64,000 bases of DNA from NCBI RefSeq assembly GCF_031143425.1, contig NC_090447.1, positions 139,271,106 to 139,335,105 on the forward strand, given 5' to 3'. The notes under the pieces were generated by a model. It searched no databases and was not told where the DNA came from. It saw only the letters and a list, made by a program, of their open reading frames with translations. This stretch comes from Pleurodeles waltl (lineage: Eukaryota; Chordata; Amphibia; Caudata; Salamandridae). Positions 10,812 through 22,328 of this stretch are shown in pieces. A program made the translations under genes and the position numbers. Every line of letters starts with the position of its first letter. Position 1 is the first letter of the stretch.

Positions 10812-11837
10812 TGTAGTGTGGACACTTTTTTGTAGCTCTTGCGCGTTTGCTTCAGGCGTTAGGCCTTTGTGCACTTTGCCCTAGATGCATTTTATTTGTT
10901 TGCTTACAGCATCGGGCCTTTGTGCACTTTGGTCTAGATGCATTTTATTCAGCCTAACACTGTTATTTTTCATATAGCCAGTTCCACGGTCTTGTTTTAT
11001 TTTCTTATATCACACTGTTTAGCCTACTTCAGCACTGGAGTTCTCAAATAATACATCCTTGCTCACTCTGTGCTTCAGTCAAGGATACAGTCTGGTACAT
11101 TGCTGATAGACGTGGTAGGAGTTTAGTCTTTGGTTTATAGACGATACACATTCTTACGTAGGGACGTTTTGTTAGCACATCGACATGTTAGTTATAAAAA
11201 CACTTCATAGTCCTAATACATGTAAGAAGGAGATTCCGACCAGGGAACCACAACTAGACGCTGACTGCCCTATTGCTGATGCTGATGCAGATCACAGGCC
11301 TTTGCTCAGGTATGAGGGTTGATGTCTTCCCAGGGAATCTGAAAGGCAAGCTTAGAGCTTAACATGCTGTGCTCGAAATAGAACTTAATTAGAGAGAACG
11401 TAATCTGTTAACACTATGATAGCGTTATTCTTATGTTTCACTCTCCTCGTTACTATTTCAATCCTACTGTGTTGTATGGTTCTGGTTATTGCGGCTCACG
11501 CTTTATTATCTAAAATGCAGTTGTTTTATTAAAGCAATCCATAAAACTTCAACTGCCTTTGTCATTTGTATATGAGATCATACCGTATATGAGAGAGCTG
11601 GTTGGGATCTGAGTGACCACGACTTCCCTGAGAAGTTCTAAGATGTCATGCGCTCGGCTGCCCAATCATCCCTTCCCCTTGGGAGAGATGAGGCACTGCT
11701 AGTTAGCCGGAGCAAAACCGGATTGAAGGTGACAGGGATCCTTCTTCGTGGGTCAGACTTAGTCCCCCACACCAAGAACGACCCTGTTACCCAGAAATCC
11801 AGTAGTCTCATTTAGGATAATGAGAGCCAACGCGACA
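10812..11837 (+). repeat. 5' LTR of the endogenous retrovirus
   Basis: The LTR begins TGTAGTGTGGACAC exactly where the interrupted Harbinger sequence ends (CCCCTTGTGG) and closes with ACA just before the primer site. TTATAAAAA near 11192 is a plausible TATA box and ATTAAA near 11530 a plausible polyadenylation signal. This would give U3 of about 410 bp, R of about 330 bp and U5 of about 280 bp. The length is 1026 bp. The 3' partner is missing, so age cannot be read from LTR divergence. Confidence 0.7.
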
Positions 11838-11856
11838 TGGCACCGCCAACGATTGG
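11838..11856 (+). other. Primer binding site, lysine-tRNA-like
   Basis: TGGCACCGCCAACGATTGG follows the LTR directly. It resembles the lysine-1,2 tRNA primer site (TGGCGCCCAACG form) with an internal change. The assignment depends on where the LTR ends. Confidence 0.5.
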
Positions 11857-12070
11857 TTTGGCTCTAATTTTCGGGTCCGGCTGACTCTCTCGGTCTCACA
11901 TATTATATTGACTCCTCGGTGCCTTTAACGGAGACGTCCGTGGCACTGAGGACTTCCGCCACTGCGATATAGGTAAATCCTAGTTATAGCAGTTGGTTGT
12001 TCAAGCTTGAACTCTGAATGGAAAAACCCCGGGTTTGGTGTGCCTTCTCTGAATCATCGTTCTTTTCATA

Positions 12071-13311
12071 ATGGCGAATCCCCAGGCAATACAAATAGCA
12101 CTTAATATGCGAAAACCGCTCACAGCACATTTGCTTGCACATGGTCTAACGAACCGGGGGGGGCAGTCACGTTTGTGGTGGCCACCCATGCAGCCTATAG
12201 AACAGAACTTTTTTACTCTTGGGTCACATTTCCAGCAGCTGATGGGAATTCAAATACATTTCACACCTACACGTTCGCGAACGCCCCTGGACAGTACAGG
12301 GCGTATGTATATTTAGAGATACCTCTATCTTATCAAGAACATAATAATTGGCTTGATGGCGCCCTACCCCATACAATATTACCTGTTAGGCTAGGTCCAC
12401 TAAGTAATGATGGTCCTACCTGCCCTTTATTGGCTACATGTACCCTACATCCAGCGGTTGCTAACATGGCGGTGGCTGAAGTTCGTCGTTTATATACAGA
12501 CTTAACGGCTACATATAGCCGTTTAGTACAATTTGTGATGCAGACATTAAACACAAACCCAGCGCGTGCTGCTCCAGCGCAACAACATGCAGTCGCTCCA
12601 GGTATCAATCCGGCGACTGTACACTCTATTATGGGAAAGGTCCCGGCCAAACGGGAAGAGACTCCATTTTGGCTGGCGCAAAAAATTAATACGCTGGAGG
12701 CAATATTTCCCCATACGGGACATCAGGATAAACATAGGATATTAACAATGTGTAATACATGGGGCACGGTGTTTGCCGCGCTCTACACAATGGCACACGG
12801 TACACCGACATTAGCGAACTTACCGGAAGTGCTTACACAAATTCAGGATGAATATGGGGCTGCCCCAGCCTTAGATTTGGGGATGCAACTGATGGGCAAT
12901 TTTGCCACGGTTTCTTCAATTATATTGAGTAATCTAAAAGGGGAGGCAGTGGCACTGGCGGTGCGTATGCGTCTTCGTGACGTCCCGCAACTAGATCAGG
13001 AGCGGGAGCTGCCTTAAATAATAGCAGAAACATATTCCAGTATTGGTCGTGATAGCCTAGGGGCTAGACCACAGAAATCACAGTTTCAGGGAAAGGTTAG
13101 TAAAGATACTACTAAACAACAAAAACCTGAGGGTACTAAAAAGCGCTGGGAGAAAAAACAACAGACACCTAAAAAAGAAAGGGGAGAACCTCCGAGACCG
13201 GAGACCCCGCAGACAAGATATAATCTCAGAAATAGGGATAATTTGAAAACGCCTGATAGATATCAATACACTGATACACGCCTTTCAGGACTCATCGGAA
13301 AAGAGAAATGA
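12071..13311 (+). pseudogene. Retroviral gag, broken
   Basis: An ATG at 12071 opens a short frame, which continues in another frame after a run of eight G residues near 12155-12165. The main open stretch then runs to a TAA at 13015-13017. The same frame continues beyond that stop as a lysine/arginine-rich tail to a TGA at 13309-13311. The predicted size is about 410 residues. No Cys-His zinc knuckle is present; the tail is basic with an RYNLRNR motif. Assignment to gag rests on position between primer site and protease, plus the basic tail. Confidence 0.65.
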
Positions 13312-13460
13312 GAGAGGTGGGCGATCAGAGCGGAGAACAGAGTACGTGAAGCCAAGACAGGACTCACAACGCTCCTCGGAGGTTTCTGTCAAGGAAGAGA
13401 AACCAATCCAACAAAAACAACAGTTTAAAAAGAAAAAAGTGGTGGCAGTCTCGGTTAGAC

Positions 13461-14177
13461 ATGCCACACAGGAAGAGAGTTCTCTTGAAGAACAAGACAT
13501 GGGCACTAGCACTGCTAGACAGCGCAGCAGAGGTCACAATAGTTCACCGGAATCTTCTAGAGCATCTGGAGGTGAAAGCAACTGATGACTTCATACAAGT
13601 CGAAACAGCAGATATGCGTGTCTCTAAACCCGATAGGGTATATATAGTAACTTTACAATTGAAAGGGGACATTGAGCGCACTATAAACGCCATCTTTTGG
13701 GATCGTGTAGTCAAGATATATGACATTTTGCTGGCCGAACAGGATTGGCCCCCTGACTTTGTTCACTACTGTCCAGTTGGGGAAGAAGTTATTAAACCTT
13801 CTTTCTCACCACTTGTTCCAGGGGAACTCGCAGAGTCATATAGCATTACATTTTCTCTGGCACAAGCACCCGCCTTATATAGAAATCATCTGGGGTGGGA
13901 GAGGGATTCTCCTTATCATGTAATTCGGATTAAGGGCGAACCTCAGCCACAACCGCAATATCCCATAAAATATGAAGCAAGGGCATCGGTAAGAGACATA
14001 CTTACACAATTAGAGTACCAGGGAGTAATTGAACCCTGTGTCTCGCCGATGAATAATCCCTTATTCCCTGTAGCTAAACTGGACCATTCTTATAGAATAG
14101 TGTTGGACTATAGACATTTGAACAGACACACATGTACATGTACACACATGTACATATGCTATACAAAATTCACATAG
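13461..14177 (+). pseudogene. Retroviral pol: protease and N-terminal reverse transcriptase
   Basis: The frame contains the protease active-site region as LLDSAAEVTIV, where retroviral proteases normally have Asp-Ser/Thr-Gly; the glycine position reads alanine. It continues through a linker into the RT N-terminus with the SYRIVLDYRHLN motif. The frame then runs into a CA/TG-rich microsatellite-like stretch (14128-14162) and stops at 14175. RT resumes in another frame at about 14188. The upstream Lys/Gln-rich segment (13346-13460) is in a different frame. Confidence 0.75.
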
Positions 14178-14187
14178 CGCAGCACTA

Positions 14188-15882
14188 ATGAATAACATTG
14201 TGCGTAAAAAATACAAAACAGCTTTGGATATCTCGAATGGCCTCTTCTGCCAGAATATAGCACCCGAAAGCAGGCATTTTATGAGCTTTAGTGTGTTTGG
14301 CTCTCAGAAAAAAGTTTGTCGTTTGCCTCATGGGTATAAGAATAGGCCAGGACTGTTTTCGGCTTGTGTGACTGAAATTTTGCACGAGTTGGACCCTGAA
14401 GCATTGTCATATGTTGATGATATATATCTCACAGATGACGAGTTACTACAACATTTAAGGCGAGTAGCCCGCATTGTTGTGGGATTTGCAGAAATTGGCT
14501 ACAAATTGAACTTCAAAAAATCGAAAATTGCCTTCCTCAGCGTCATTTTCTTGGGATGTGAGCTGTCGAACGAGGGTAAGAGCCTGGCGCCACACTTTTT
14601 AGAAAAATGTACACAATTGCAACCTCCTAATACGATTAAGAAACTCCAATCTTTGTTGGGATTTCTAAATTTTGGCAGAACTTACATTCCTGATTACGCT
14701 ACACGTATAAAACCATGATACGAATTAATTCGCCCAGATTTTTCAAGTAGATTTTGGACGATTGAGCATACACACACTCTTCAAGAATTGCAAACTGATC
14801 TCCTAGCTGCAAAGCATTTACACACACGGGACAATAAGACACATCTGGTCATCAGGGTTATAGCTGGGGCCGGTGGGTTTACTTATGTTACCTTTAATGA
14901 AGGTGAGACAGTCCCGATAGGATACAAGTCTCACTTGTATTCTACTGCAGAACAACGATTTGCACTTCCAGAGAAGATTCTCACTACTGTACAGATGGCT
15001 GTTATTAAAGAGCGACCTATTGCCCAGGGAAAACGCATTATAGTTGTTTCCCCCATTCCGGCCCTAGAGGCTGTTACAAAAGCGAGTGTTCCTAACGCGA
15101 AAGCATTACACCTGCGATGGATACAATGGGCTACGTCTTTGACAGCCACTGATGTAGATTACATTTTTGACCCAAAGCTACAGACACAGGAATTTCTCCA
15201 GTATGAAATTGAATACCCAGTTCCCGCTGACACGCTGCCTATTGATCCATATCAAGTAGTCATGTTCACCGATGGCTCTGCGCAGCCTGCGGTGGGAACA
15301 AAACACCAATATTCTTCTGCATGTGCAGTAGTGAGCGGCCATATGGAGGGGGAAAAGTTCTGCCCCTAGCATACTTATATACAAACATTGGGGGACTGTA
15401 TGGCACAGTTGGCTGAGCTGAAAGCTCTATTGTTGGCCTTGGAATATACGGATCCGACACAGTTTACACTGCTTGTTTGTGATTCCTATTACTGTGTCCA
15501 GTCTTTTAATGAATATTTGCATTACTGGCGATTGAATGGGTTCAGAGATTCCAAGGGTAACACCTTAAAACACAGATTGCTGTGGGGGAAGGTAGCAGAT
15601 CTGAAGGAGACGCTACCTAAAGTCCATGTTGTACATACTTTTGGACACCAGCGCGTTGGAATACACGTTGCTGGGAATACTTTGGCTGATGAAGCCGCGA
15701 AATCGGTAGTGGCAGTTGCCACTGTGGCCGCAGTTACTCGTTCGAGTTCCGTACCAGACACAGAGATTTTGGCAGCCATAAAAGCTACGGTTGATGGCAC
15801 GCCTTATCCTAGAGGATTTCCATCTAAATATCAATACTTCATGGATAGTATGCTGAATGCTGAGTTAAAATACCAGGCGTAG
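14188..15882 (+). pseudogene. Retroviral pol: reverse transcriptase palm to RNase H
   Basis: This frame contains the ALDIS motif, the PHGYKN region and the catalytic SYVDDIYL box of reverse transcriptase. A connection domain follows, then RNase H with MFTDGSAQPA, ELKALLLALEY, VCDSYYCVQS and a C-terminal HVAGNTLADEAAK. In-frame stops interrupt it at 14716-14718 (TGA, tryptophan position) and 15367-15369 (TAG). It ends at TAG 15880-15882, after which integrase continues in another frame. The catalytic residues themselves are preserved. Confidence 0.85.
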
Positions 15883-15893
15883 GTGTACGCGAG

Positions 15894-16861
15894 ATGCCCA
15901 ATAAAATTGTACGACCTCAATTGATTACTGCAGCGCATGAAGGGGTGGCGTCTGCACATGCTGGCGTGGCCGCCACAATTTCGCTGTTACAGGCCCGTTA
16001 TTGGTGGCCTGGTCTCTATAAAGAGACGAAGCAGTATGTCCTTTGTTGTGACATCTGTCAACAAATTAAAGTTTCAACGGCTAAGTGCCCGCCACAGACG
16101 CCCCTTCTAATATCAAGTAAACCATTACAGTGTGTGTACTTGGACCATTGTGGTCCGCTGACACCAGATAGTGCATACAAATATATTTTGGTGGCTGTAG
16201 ATTCTTGCTCCAGATTTGTGTAGGTGTGGCCACAACGCTCGGCTGACGCTCGAACACTGTTATTAAAGATTTGCGTATCTTTGTCGGTACATATGCAGTT
16301 GCGGCTTTCCATTCGGACCATGGCCCTGCTTTTGCCTCAAAGGCATTCGGGACGCCATGGCTTCGTTGGGTGTCCAGCTCCAGTTCTCGTGTCCATTTCA
16401 TCCTGAGGGAAATTCTGTTATGGAGCATTTAAATCACGATTTAAAGCAATCCTTAATGGCCAGAGTTATAGGTGCGGGTCGTAGTTGGCTAACCCACCTG
16501 TATGGAGTACAGAGAGCACTAAATAACTTGCCTAGAAGGTCCTTGGGGGGTCGTACTTCATATGAGTGCCTGTTCGGAACACGGATGTTTGTTCCAGATC
16601 TAGATGGTCCTGGTGTGGAGGTGGCGGAAACGCCTTTTGACATAAATGATCGTGTCACTGAGTTGGGGATCTTGTGCAGTAAAAAAATTATTTGGCCCTT
16701 CGTATCGTGCACCAGTCCCTGTGCTGGGAATACACGGAACAAGAACTGGGATTTTACCGCCGTTACCAGGTGCCAAAGAAAATCGCTTTGTCTCCATCGA
16801 CAATGTCAAGTTACAACATGTGGCAGATTCTGCACAGCAGACCAAGAGGAACACCCAGTAG
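15894..16861 (+). pseudogene. Retroviral pol: integrase
   Basis: The zinc-binding HHCC module is visible as HEGVASAH, then ARYWWPGL, then CDIC. The first catalytic aspartate is in VYLDHCGPL, the second in FHSDHGPAF and the glutamate in PEGNSVMEHLN, so the DDE triad is preserved across three frames. Breaks: TAG at 16221-16223, a frame change between about 16230 and 16350 and another near 16650. The C-terminal part (RTGILPPLPGAKENRFVS) overlaps the start of env and ends at TAA before about 16861. Confidence 0.85.
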
Positions 16862-18516
16862 TTCCCGAATCCCTCTCACTACTGGGGAAGATGTTCCGCT
16901 CCAAGTGATTTACACCAACGCTGTTGCCTCTCCGAGCTTGGGGAGGGTGGAAGATGATCTTGCGATAGTTCCACTAACGACCAATAATTTGGACACCTTT
17001 GATCGAGTCACTGTGACTACTGATGTTGCTGGTGGTGTTATCTATAGTGTACCACCGCGAGAGACACCTACTACTCCTTTGTTTACGGCGGCGCCCTTTG
17101 CGAGAACTGCCTCCGGCTGCTTTAACACCAGCGACGATGGTCTATCGGACTCTTTGTCCTCTTCAACACCTGACCCAGGTCCACGTAAGCTGATGTATTG
17201 GCTTAAAGATACATATTTTGTTTTTCCTTGGAACTATCTGTGGCTTTTCATGACTCTGATGGCTTTTTTTCTGTGGATAGGGTTTGTCGTTACCTTTTTT
17301 CTGTTAATAAATGGTCATTTTCTTCCTGAGAGATCAATGGTTGAACAGGTGGAAGAGGTGTTGAAGCCACATTTTTCCTCACATAAGGTTCAAAGAGACT
17401 TGTCCTTTGTGAACATTTCCGCAGTGCCAATTCCCGATGGGATTGTGTGGGATAGAGTAATGTTTGATATATATGGTCCCACTGAGATAATTCAAATACT
17501 GTATGTTCTAAAGTTATCAATGAATGATATAGTAATACCAGGCATTGTATCTGATGATTGGGACGTGAAGACAGTTGATTCCATGTTGACAGAGTTACAA
17601 TATTATACTGTCTATAAAAAAAGAAGATGTTTACCAATTTAAAGATAATTATGGTGACATGTTTTGTTACAATTATTATGGGCACCACTTTATTCATAAA
17701 GCCAGTAGTCCTAAGACAATATTTGACTACACGCAAATGGAGCATTGCCCGACTCCCCCGCAAGGGAGTTCTAAAACATATTCTGACAATTTCGCATATT
17801 TTTCTGGGCATCATCAAACGAATGCTAAGTCAGATTATTTTAAATTAACTCCGTACACAAATAAGAACATTTTGTTGACTTATACGAAATTCCTGTATTC
17901 TAATTCATTTGTTTCCCAACTGTCTATTGAGGGCTATGAATATTGGTAAAAAAATGTTGATTTGAAAAGTGTTTGGGGAACAAAACATTGGCAGACGCAG
18001 GGTAGAGAAACATTGTTTAGAGCGTGTCTCATTCCTGTCCAAATGATTTTCTTAAATGACACTGTGCAACAGACTAGCTGTTTGGGCTTAGCGACAATTA
18101 GAGCATTGAATATGCATGGCATACCTGTCCCTTCCAAAATGAAAGATTGGCAGAAATATATAAATGCCACTTTTAGTGAGCTTACAGAGTGGGTCCAGAA
18201 TGGTACATTTAACACTTCATTGACACGTCCAGGCGGGTGGTTATTGTGGCCCATAGACACAAATGGGTGTCATCAACGTTTTGTCACTTCCTCTAGGGGT
18301 TTCAGGACAAGTAGGGCAGACCCTCACTACATATCACCTGAACATGCTGATATCATTACTACATATAGCGTGGGAAAATTATGTCAACAATGGTTAAAAT
18401 CATCCACGCTAGATGCGGTTAAGACACATCTCACGCTCCTGTCTAATTACACTGACTTGCAAGATTTTTTGTCAGGCCCGAAAATGCCCCGTAGGAAACG
18501 TTTTTTATACGACACA
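16803..18516 (+). pseudogene. Retroviral env, leader and surface part only
   Basis: The best start is the ATG at 16803, overlapping the end of pol. A Ser/Thr/Pro-rich cytoplasmic segment is followed by a strongly hydrophobic segment (about 17205-17310), giving a type II leader-like arrangement. The rest has several N-glycosylation sequons (NATF, NGTF, NTSL, NYTD) and a furin-type RRKR near 18490-18502. Breaks: a frameshift in an A-rich run near 17625-17640 and a TAA at 17947-17949. Sequence ends within a few codons after RRKR, so fusion and anchor regions are absent. The length from start to RRKR (~570 codons) is long, as in foamy viruses. Confidence 0.75.
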
Positions 18517-18636
18517 GACATTGACCACCATACATGCAGCACTCTTCCCAGGACCCCTCATCCCCCCCACATGAGGCTTACACATGCAGCACTCCATACG
18601 TTCATGCCCCACGCATCATGCTTAAAGAGGATTCAC

Positions 18637-18750
18637 CTGTTAGTCTGGAGGACCATAAAGTAAAGGGTAATGGGGTAGGACCCCATCCACCAGTCTCTCC
18701 AACTTCTCCGAAGTGAAGGCAGGGGCCCTTTCCCCAGACACTCGAGCCAT
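18637..18750 (-). pseudogene. Harbinger B gene 3, exon 1
   Basis: Starts at ATG 18750 with MARVSGERAPAFTSEKLERL and ends at a GTGAAT donor after 114 nt, exactly the exon length seen in copies C, D, E and F. It is the N-terminal half of a Myb/SANT-like domain. A TAA replaces the penultimate CAA codon. It is now separated from exon 3 by the retrovirus and a deletion. Confidence 0.7.
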
Positions 18751-18840
18751 GGTCGGTTCCAGACACAGGTCACAGCAGCACTTGCATTGTAGGTCCTCTC
18801 CTGTTGAAGGTCAGGTAGCAAGTGAGTGAACAGATAGAAA

Positions 18841-18990
18841 ATGGCGGTTATGTCCACGACGGTGTGTACCGTCATCACCTGCGTACATCGCCATTGGCTC
18901 CTGGAACCCGTAGGCACCAATGATAACCAATGCGGTGTTGCACGGCAGTCATCGACCGCAGACCACAACGGCGCACAATGCCAGCGGAAT
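18841..18990. promoter_or_regulatory. Putative gene 3 promoter of Harbinger B
   Basis: This CpG-containing block lies upstream of gene 3 exon 1 and inside transposase intron 1. It carries ATTGG, ACCAAT and ACCAATGCGG at spacings preserved in copies C and D. CCAAT boxes are common RNA polymerase II promoter elements. No TATA box is obvious. Confidence 0.4.
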
Positions 18991-19195
18991 TACCTCATTT
19001 CCACTTGTCCCTCCTTACAGGTCAGGCACCCGCAATTTCAGGGGGGCACAGACCATGGCACCTGTCTGCATCACAGCAGACATAGGCACATCAACTGACT
19101 TGTATGTTCACCTAGTGTTTCTGTAAAACAAAAATTGCATATTAATCCGAGTACATGTTTGGATATGACATTCTGCTCACCGTTTTTTACTCTAG

Positions 19196-20330
19196 AGTTC
19201 AACCACTGAGGATGAATAGGAGATGGAGACATCCCCCCATGTACAGACCCCTGGTGGACCTGGCAACAATGGAGGAAAGGCACATTATCCTAACCTACAG
19301 ACTTGATAGAGCCACAATCCAAGCGCCGTGTGCCCAATTGGAGCCAGACCTGATTTCAGCTATCCGCCACCCCACAGGTATCCTCCCTCTAGTGCAGGTC
19401 CTGTCAGTGCTCCATTTCTTGGCAAGTGGTTCCTTCCAAGCAACTGTGGCCATGGCATCAGGATGTCACAGCCTATGTTCTCAAACATGCTGACCAGAGT
19501 GTTGTCTGCCCTGCTGAAACACATCTGCATCTACATCGTATTCCCCCAGGTGGAGGATTTGGCCACAGTGAAGGCTGACTTCTATGCACTGGGACACCCC
19601 AACACCTTTTGTGGTATTGATGGTACACATATTCCCTTTGTCCCCCCCCCGGAGAAATGAACAGGTGTTCAGAAATCGTAAGAGCTTTCACTCTCTGAAT
19701 GTGCAGATGGTGTGTTTGGCAGACCAGTACATCTCCCATGTCAATGCAAAGTATCCTGGCTCTGTGCATGATGCCTTTATCTTGAGGAATAGCAGCATCC
19801 CATATGTGAAGGCTCAACTCCAGAGGCACCGGGTGTAGCTAATAGGTGAGCCCATGGAACCCACCCAGTTGATGTAGGTAAATAGGTGTGGGGTTGTACC
19901 TAAAGGTGAGTGTGTGGCTAACAGGTATCCCTCAATATTTACAGGTGACTCTGGATACCCCAGCCTCTTATGGCTACTGACCCCAGTGAGGAATGCCAGG
20001 ACAAGGGCAGAGGAACGTTACAATGAGGCACATGGGCGAACAAGGAGGATCATTGAGCCCACCTTTGGCCTCCTGAAGGCTAGATTCCGGTGCCTCCATC
20101 TGACAGGTGGATCTCTGTACTACTCACCCAAGAAGGTGTGCCAGATCATCGTCGCATGTTGCACAACCTGGCCTTGAGACGCCAGGTGCCTTTTCTGCAG
20201 GAGGATGAGACTGGGGATGGTTGTGTGGCAGCGGTGGAGCCTGTGGACAGTGACAAAGAGAAGGCAGAGGATGTGGACAACAGAACTGCAATAATCCAAC
20301 AGTGCTACAGTGACACACAGGTAAGACACT
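19196..20330 (+). pseudogene. Harbinger B transposase, exons 2-3
   Basis: Exon 2 begins after a TCTAG acceptor at 19196 with RWRHPPMYRPLVDL, then MEERHIILTYRLDRATI. The first catalytic aspartate lies in GIDGTHIPF and the second in GSVHDAFI. Exon 2 ends at the GTGAGC donor after 19845. Exon 3 starts at 19945 with DSGYPSLLWLLTPV and holds the catalytic glutamate in RRIIEPTFGLL. Lesions: a one-base loss near 19463, an extra C in the poly-C run near 19643 (C9 instead of C8), TAG for tryptophan near 19837 and a ~7-base loss near 20158. Exon 1 is at 7619. PIF/Harbinger transposases are DDE nucleases that excise and insert the element. Confidence 0.85.
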
Positions 20331-20783
20331 GTAACTTCACCTTCCATTGCAGTTTTGTGTTGGGCATTGTAAATGGTAGCCTGATTTCCCTATTTCTACG
20401 GCCACTTACTGTACCCTTTAGAATCTCTATTTTCAGATACCTGTGCCCCACTCTGGCTCCTGGTGTGTTTACTGCTGCCCACTACAGGTCATACCTATGT
20501 AAATATAACTGTACATTTGAATTGCAATGTTTACAGCTTTTTAAAGTAATACATATTTCAATCAATTGACAGACTCCATACTTGTATTTGTGTTTATTTC
20601 TGTGATAATTTGTGTAGGGGGTATTGCAATGGGCTGGGTTGATGGTGGAGGAATGTCCAGGATAGAGTCCAGTCTATTGGTATCACAAATGCATTGTCCA
20701 AGGGGGCACAGGAAGTGGAGCAATGTCAGTTCAAGGTGGACAGGGTGACAGAGTGGGACACAAGGGTGACAATCAGGTGAGTA

Positions 20784-22328
20784 CTATTTCCTGGCGGGGG
20801 TCTTGGCAATGTTCTCTGACTTCTGCCTGGACCGCAGGGACCTTTTGTGTGGTGGTCCTCCTTCTGCAGGGGGTGGGGTGCTGGTGTCCTGTTGTTTCAG
20901 GGGTGGGGCCTCCTGTCCACTAGTGTCATCGGAGGTGGAGGGCTGTTCTTCAGTGTGGCTAGTGCCAGGGGCCCATCGGTGTGCCACTGCCTCCCTCATG
21001 GTGTTGGCCATGTCTGCCAGCACCCCTGCAATGGTGACCAGGATGGTGTGTATGTCTCCCAGATCCTCCCTGATCACCAGGTACTGTCCCTCCTGCAGCC
21101 GCTGGATCTCCTGCAACTTGGCCAGTATCTGGCCCATGGTCTATTGGAAATGGTGGTATGCTCCCAGGATGTTGGTGAGTGCCTTTTAGAGAGTCAGTTC
21201 CCTGGACCCTGCTGTCCTCCCCCTGTCACACAGCACTCTTCCCAGCTTCCCTGTTGTCCTATGCCTCTGTCCCCTGAACCGTGTGCCCACTGCCACTGAC
21301 CCCAGGTCCCTGATCGTCCTGTGTTTGTGGGGTTGCCTGGGGTCCCTGTAGTGGTGGACACACTGCTGATTGACGTGTCCTAGGGACAGAGGGATGGGCA
21401 CGCTGGGTGCATGCTCTGCTGGTGTTTCCTGAGGAGGGAGGCTCTGTGGTGGTATGGGACTGTGGCTGTGTCACCGACTGTCCAGAGGTCCCTGATGGGC
21501 CAGGTTGGTCATCCTGGTCCAGACGTGCAGAGCTGCTGTCATCAATGTGGGCCTCTTCTGGGGGGGACTGGATATTGCTTGCACCTCCTCTCCGGTGACA
21601 TTGTGTGGGGGTCCTGTGGCGATGTAAATGCAGTGTTATTGTTTCTGCGTGTGCCATCTTGTGCATGGGAATGTTTCCCTCTATGGTTGTTATTACCAGG
21701 GCTGCTTTGTCTTGTGTGAGTTGTGATTTGGTTGGCTAAGTGATTGTCACTAGAGTGAATGCTGTGGTGATGGGTGTCCATGCAGGTCTGTGATGGGGGT
21801 CCATGCACTGGTGTTGCATGCAGGGCTTAGTGCTGGGATGGGTGGGTTGTGATGGTGGGGTATATGTGAGGTGGTGGAGTGACGGGGTGAGGGTAGGAAT
21901 TTGTGATTGCATGCAAGTAGGGGTGGGATAAAGTAGTAAAGATTTGACTTACCAGAGTCTAGTCCTCCTGGTACTCCTGCCAGGCCCCCAGGATGCATGA
22001 TCGCCAAGACTTACTCTTCCCATGTTAGTTGTGGGGGAGGAAGTGGAGGACCACCACCAGTTCTCTGTACAGCTATCTGGTGTCTTGCTACCACGAAACG
22101 CACCTTCCCCCATAAGTCGTTCCACCTCTTCCTGATGTCATTCCTTGTTCTGGGGTGCTGTCACACGGCGTTGACCCTGTCCACGTCTCTCCGCCTTAGC
22201 TCCATCTTCCTTGCAATGGACGTCTGCTGCACTTGTGATCTGAATAGCTGTGGCCCTACCCGGATGATTTCCTCCACCATGACCCTTAGCTTCTCCTCAG
22301 AGAATCTGGGGTGCTGTTGTGGTGCCAT
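20784..22328 (-). pseudogene. Harbinger B gene 2 (Myb/SANT-like protein)
   Basis: Exon 1 starts at ATG 22328 (MAPQQHPRFSEEKLRVMVEE) and contains a Myb/SANT-like domain through DRVNAV, QHPRTRNDIRKRWNDL. It ends at the GTAAGT donor after 21953. Exon 2 starts at 21613 after a GCCACAG acceptor and codes for an acidic Ser/Thr/Pro stretch, then a helical segment (LQEIQRLQEGQYLVIREDL). It ends in a basic tail (HKRSLRSRQKSENIAKTP) with stop at 20784. TGA replaces glycine in VNAVGQHP near 22160, a second stop follows in exon 1, and exon 2 is frameshifted. It converges on the transposase. In other Harbingers the Myb-like partner helps bring the transposase to the DNA and nucleus. Confidence 0.75.

Larger units (their letters stand above)
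10812..18512 (+). mobile_element. Endogenous retrovirus, 3'-truncated, possibly spuma-like
   Basis: Order: 5' LTR, primer site, gag, protease-RT-RNase H-integrase, then env up to the furin-type cleavage site. The env transmembrane part, polypurine tract and 3' LTR are absent. It interrupts exon 2 of Harbinger B gene 3. Features pointing to a foamy-virus-like relative are a gag with a basic tail and no Cys-His knuckle, a long LTR, a lysine-tRNA-like primer site and an env with a long leader containing its own membrane segment. These are suggestive only; a class III or other lineage is possible. Every reading frame carries stops or frameshifts. Confidence 0.8.

Noticed and set aside
17290..17817. 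175-codon minus-strand frame inside env
   Set aside because: It is antisense to the better-supported env frame with its membrane segment and glycosylation sites, and has no recognisable domain.
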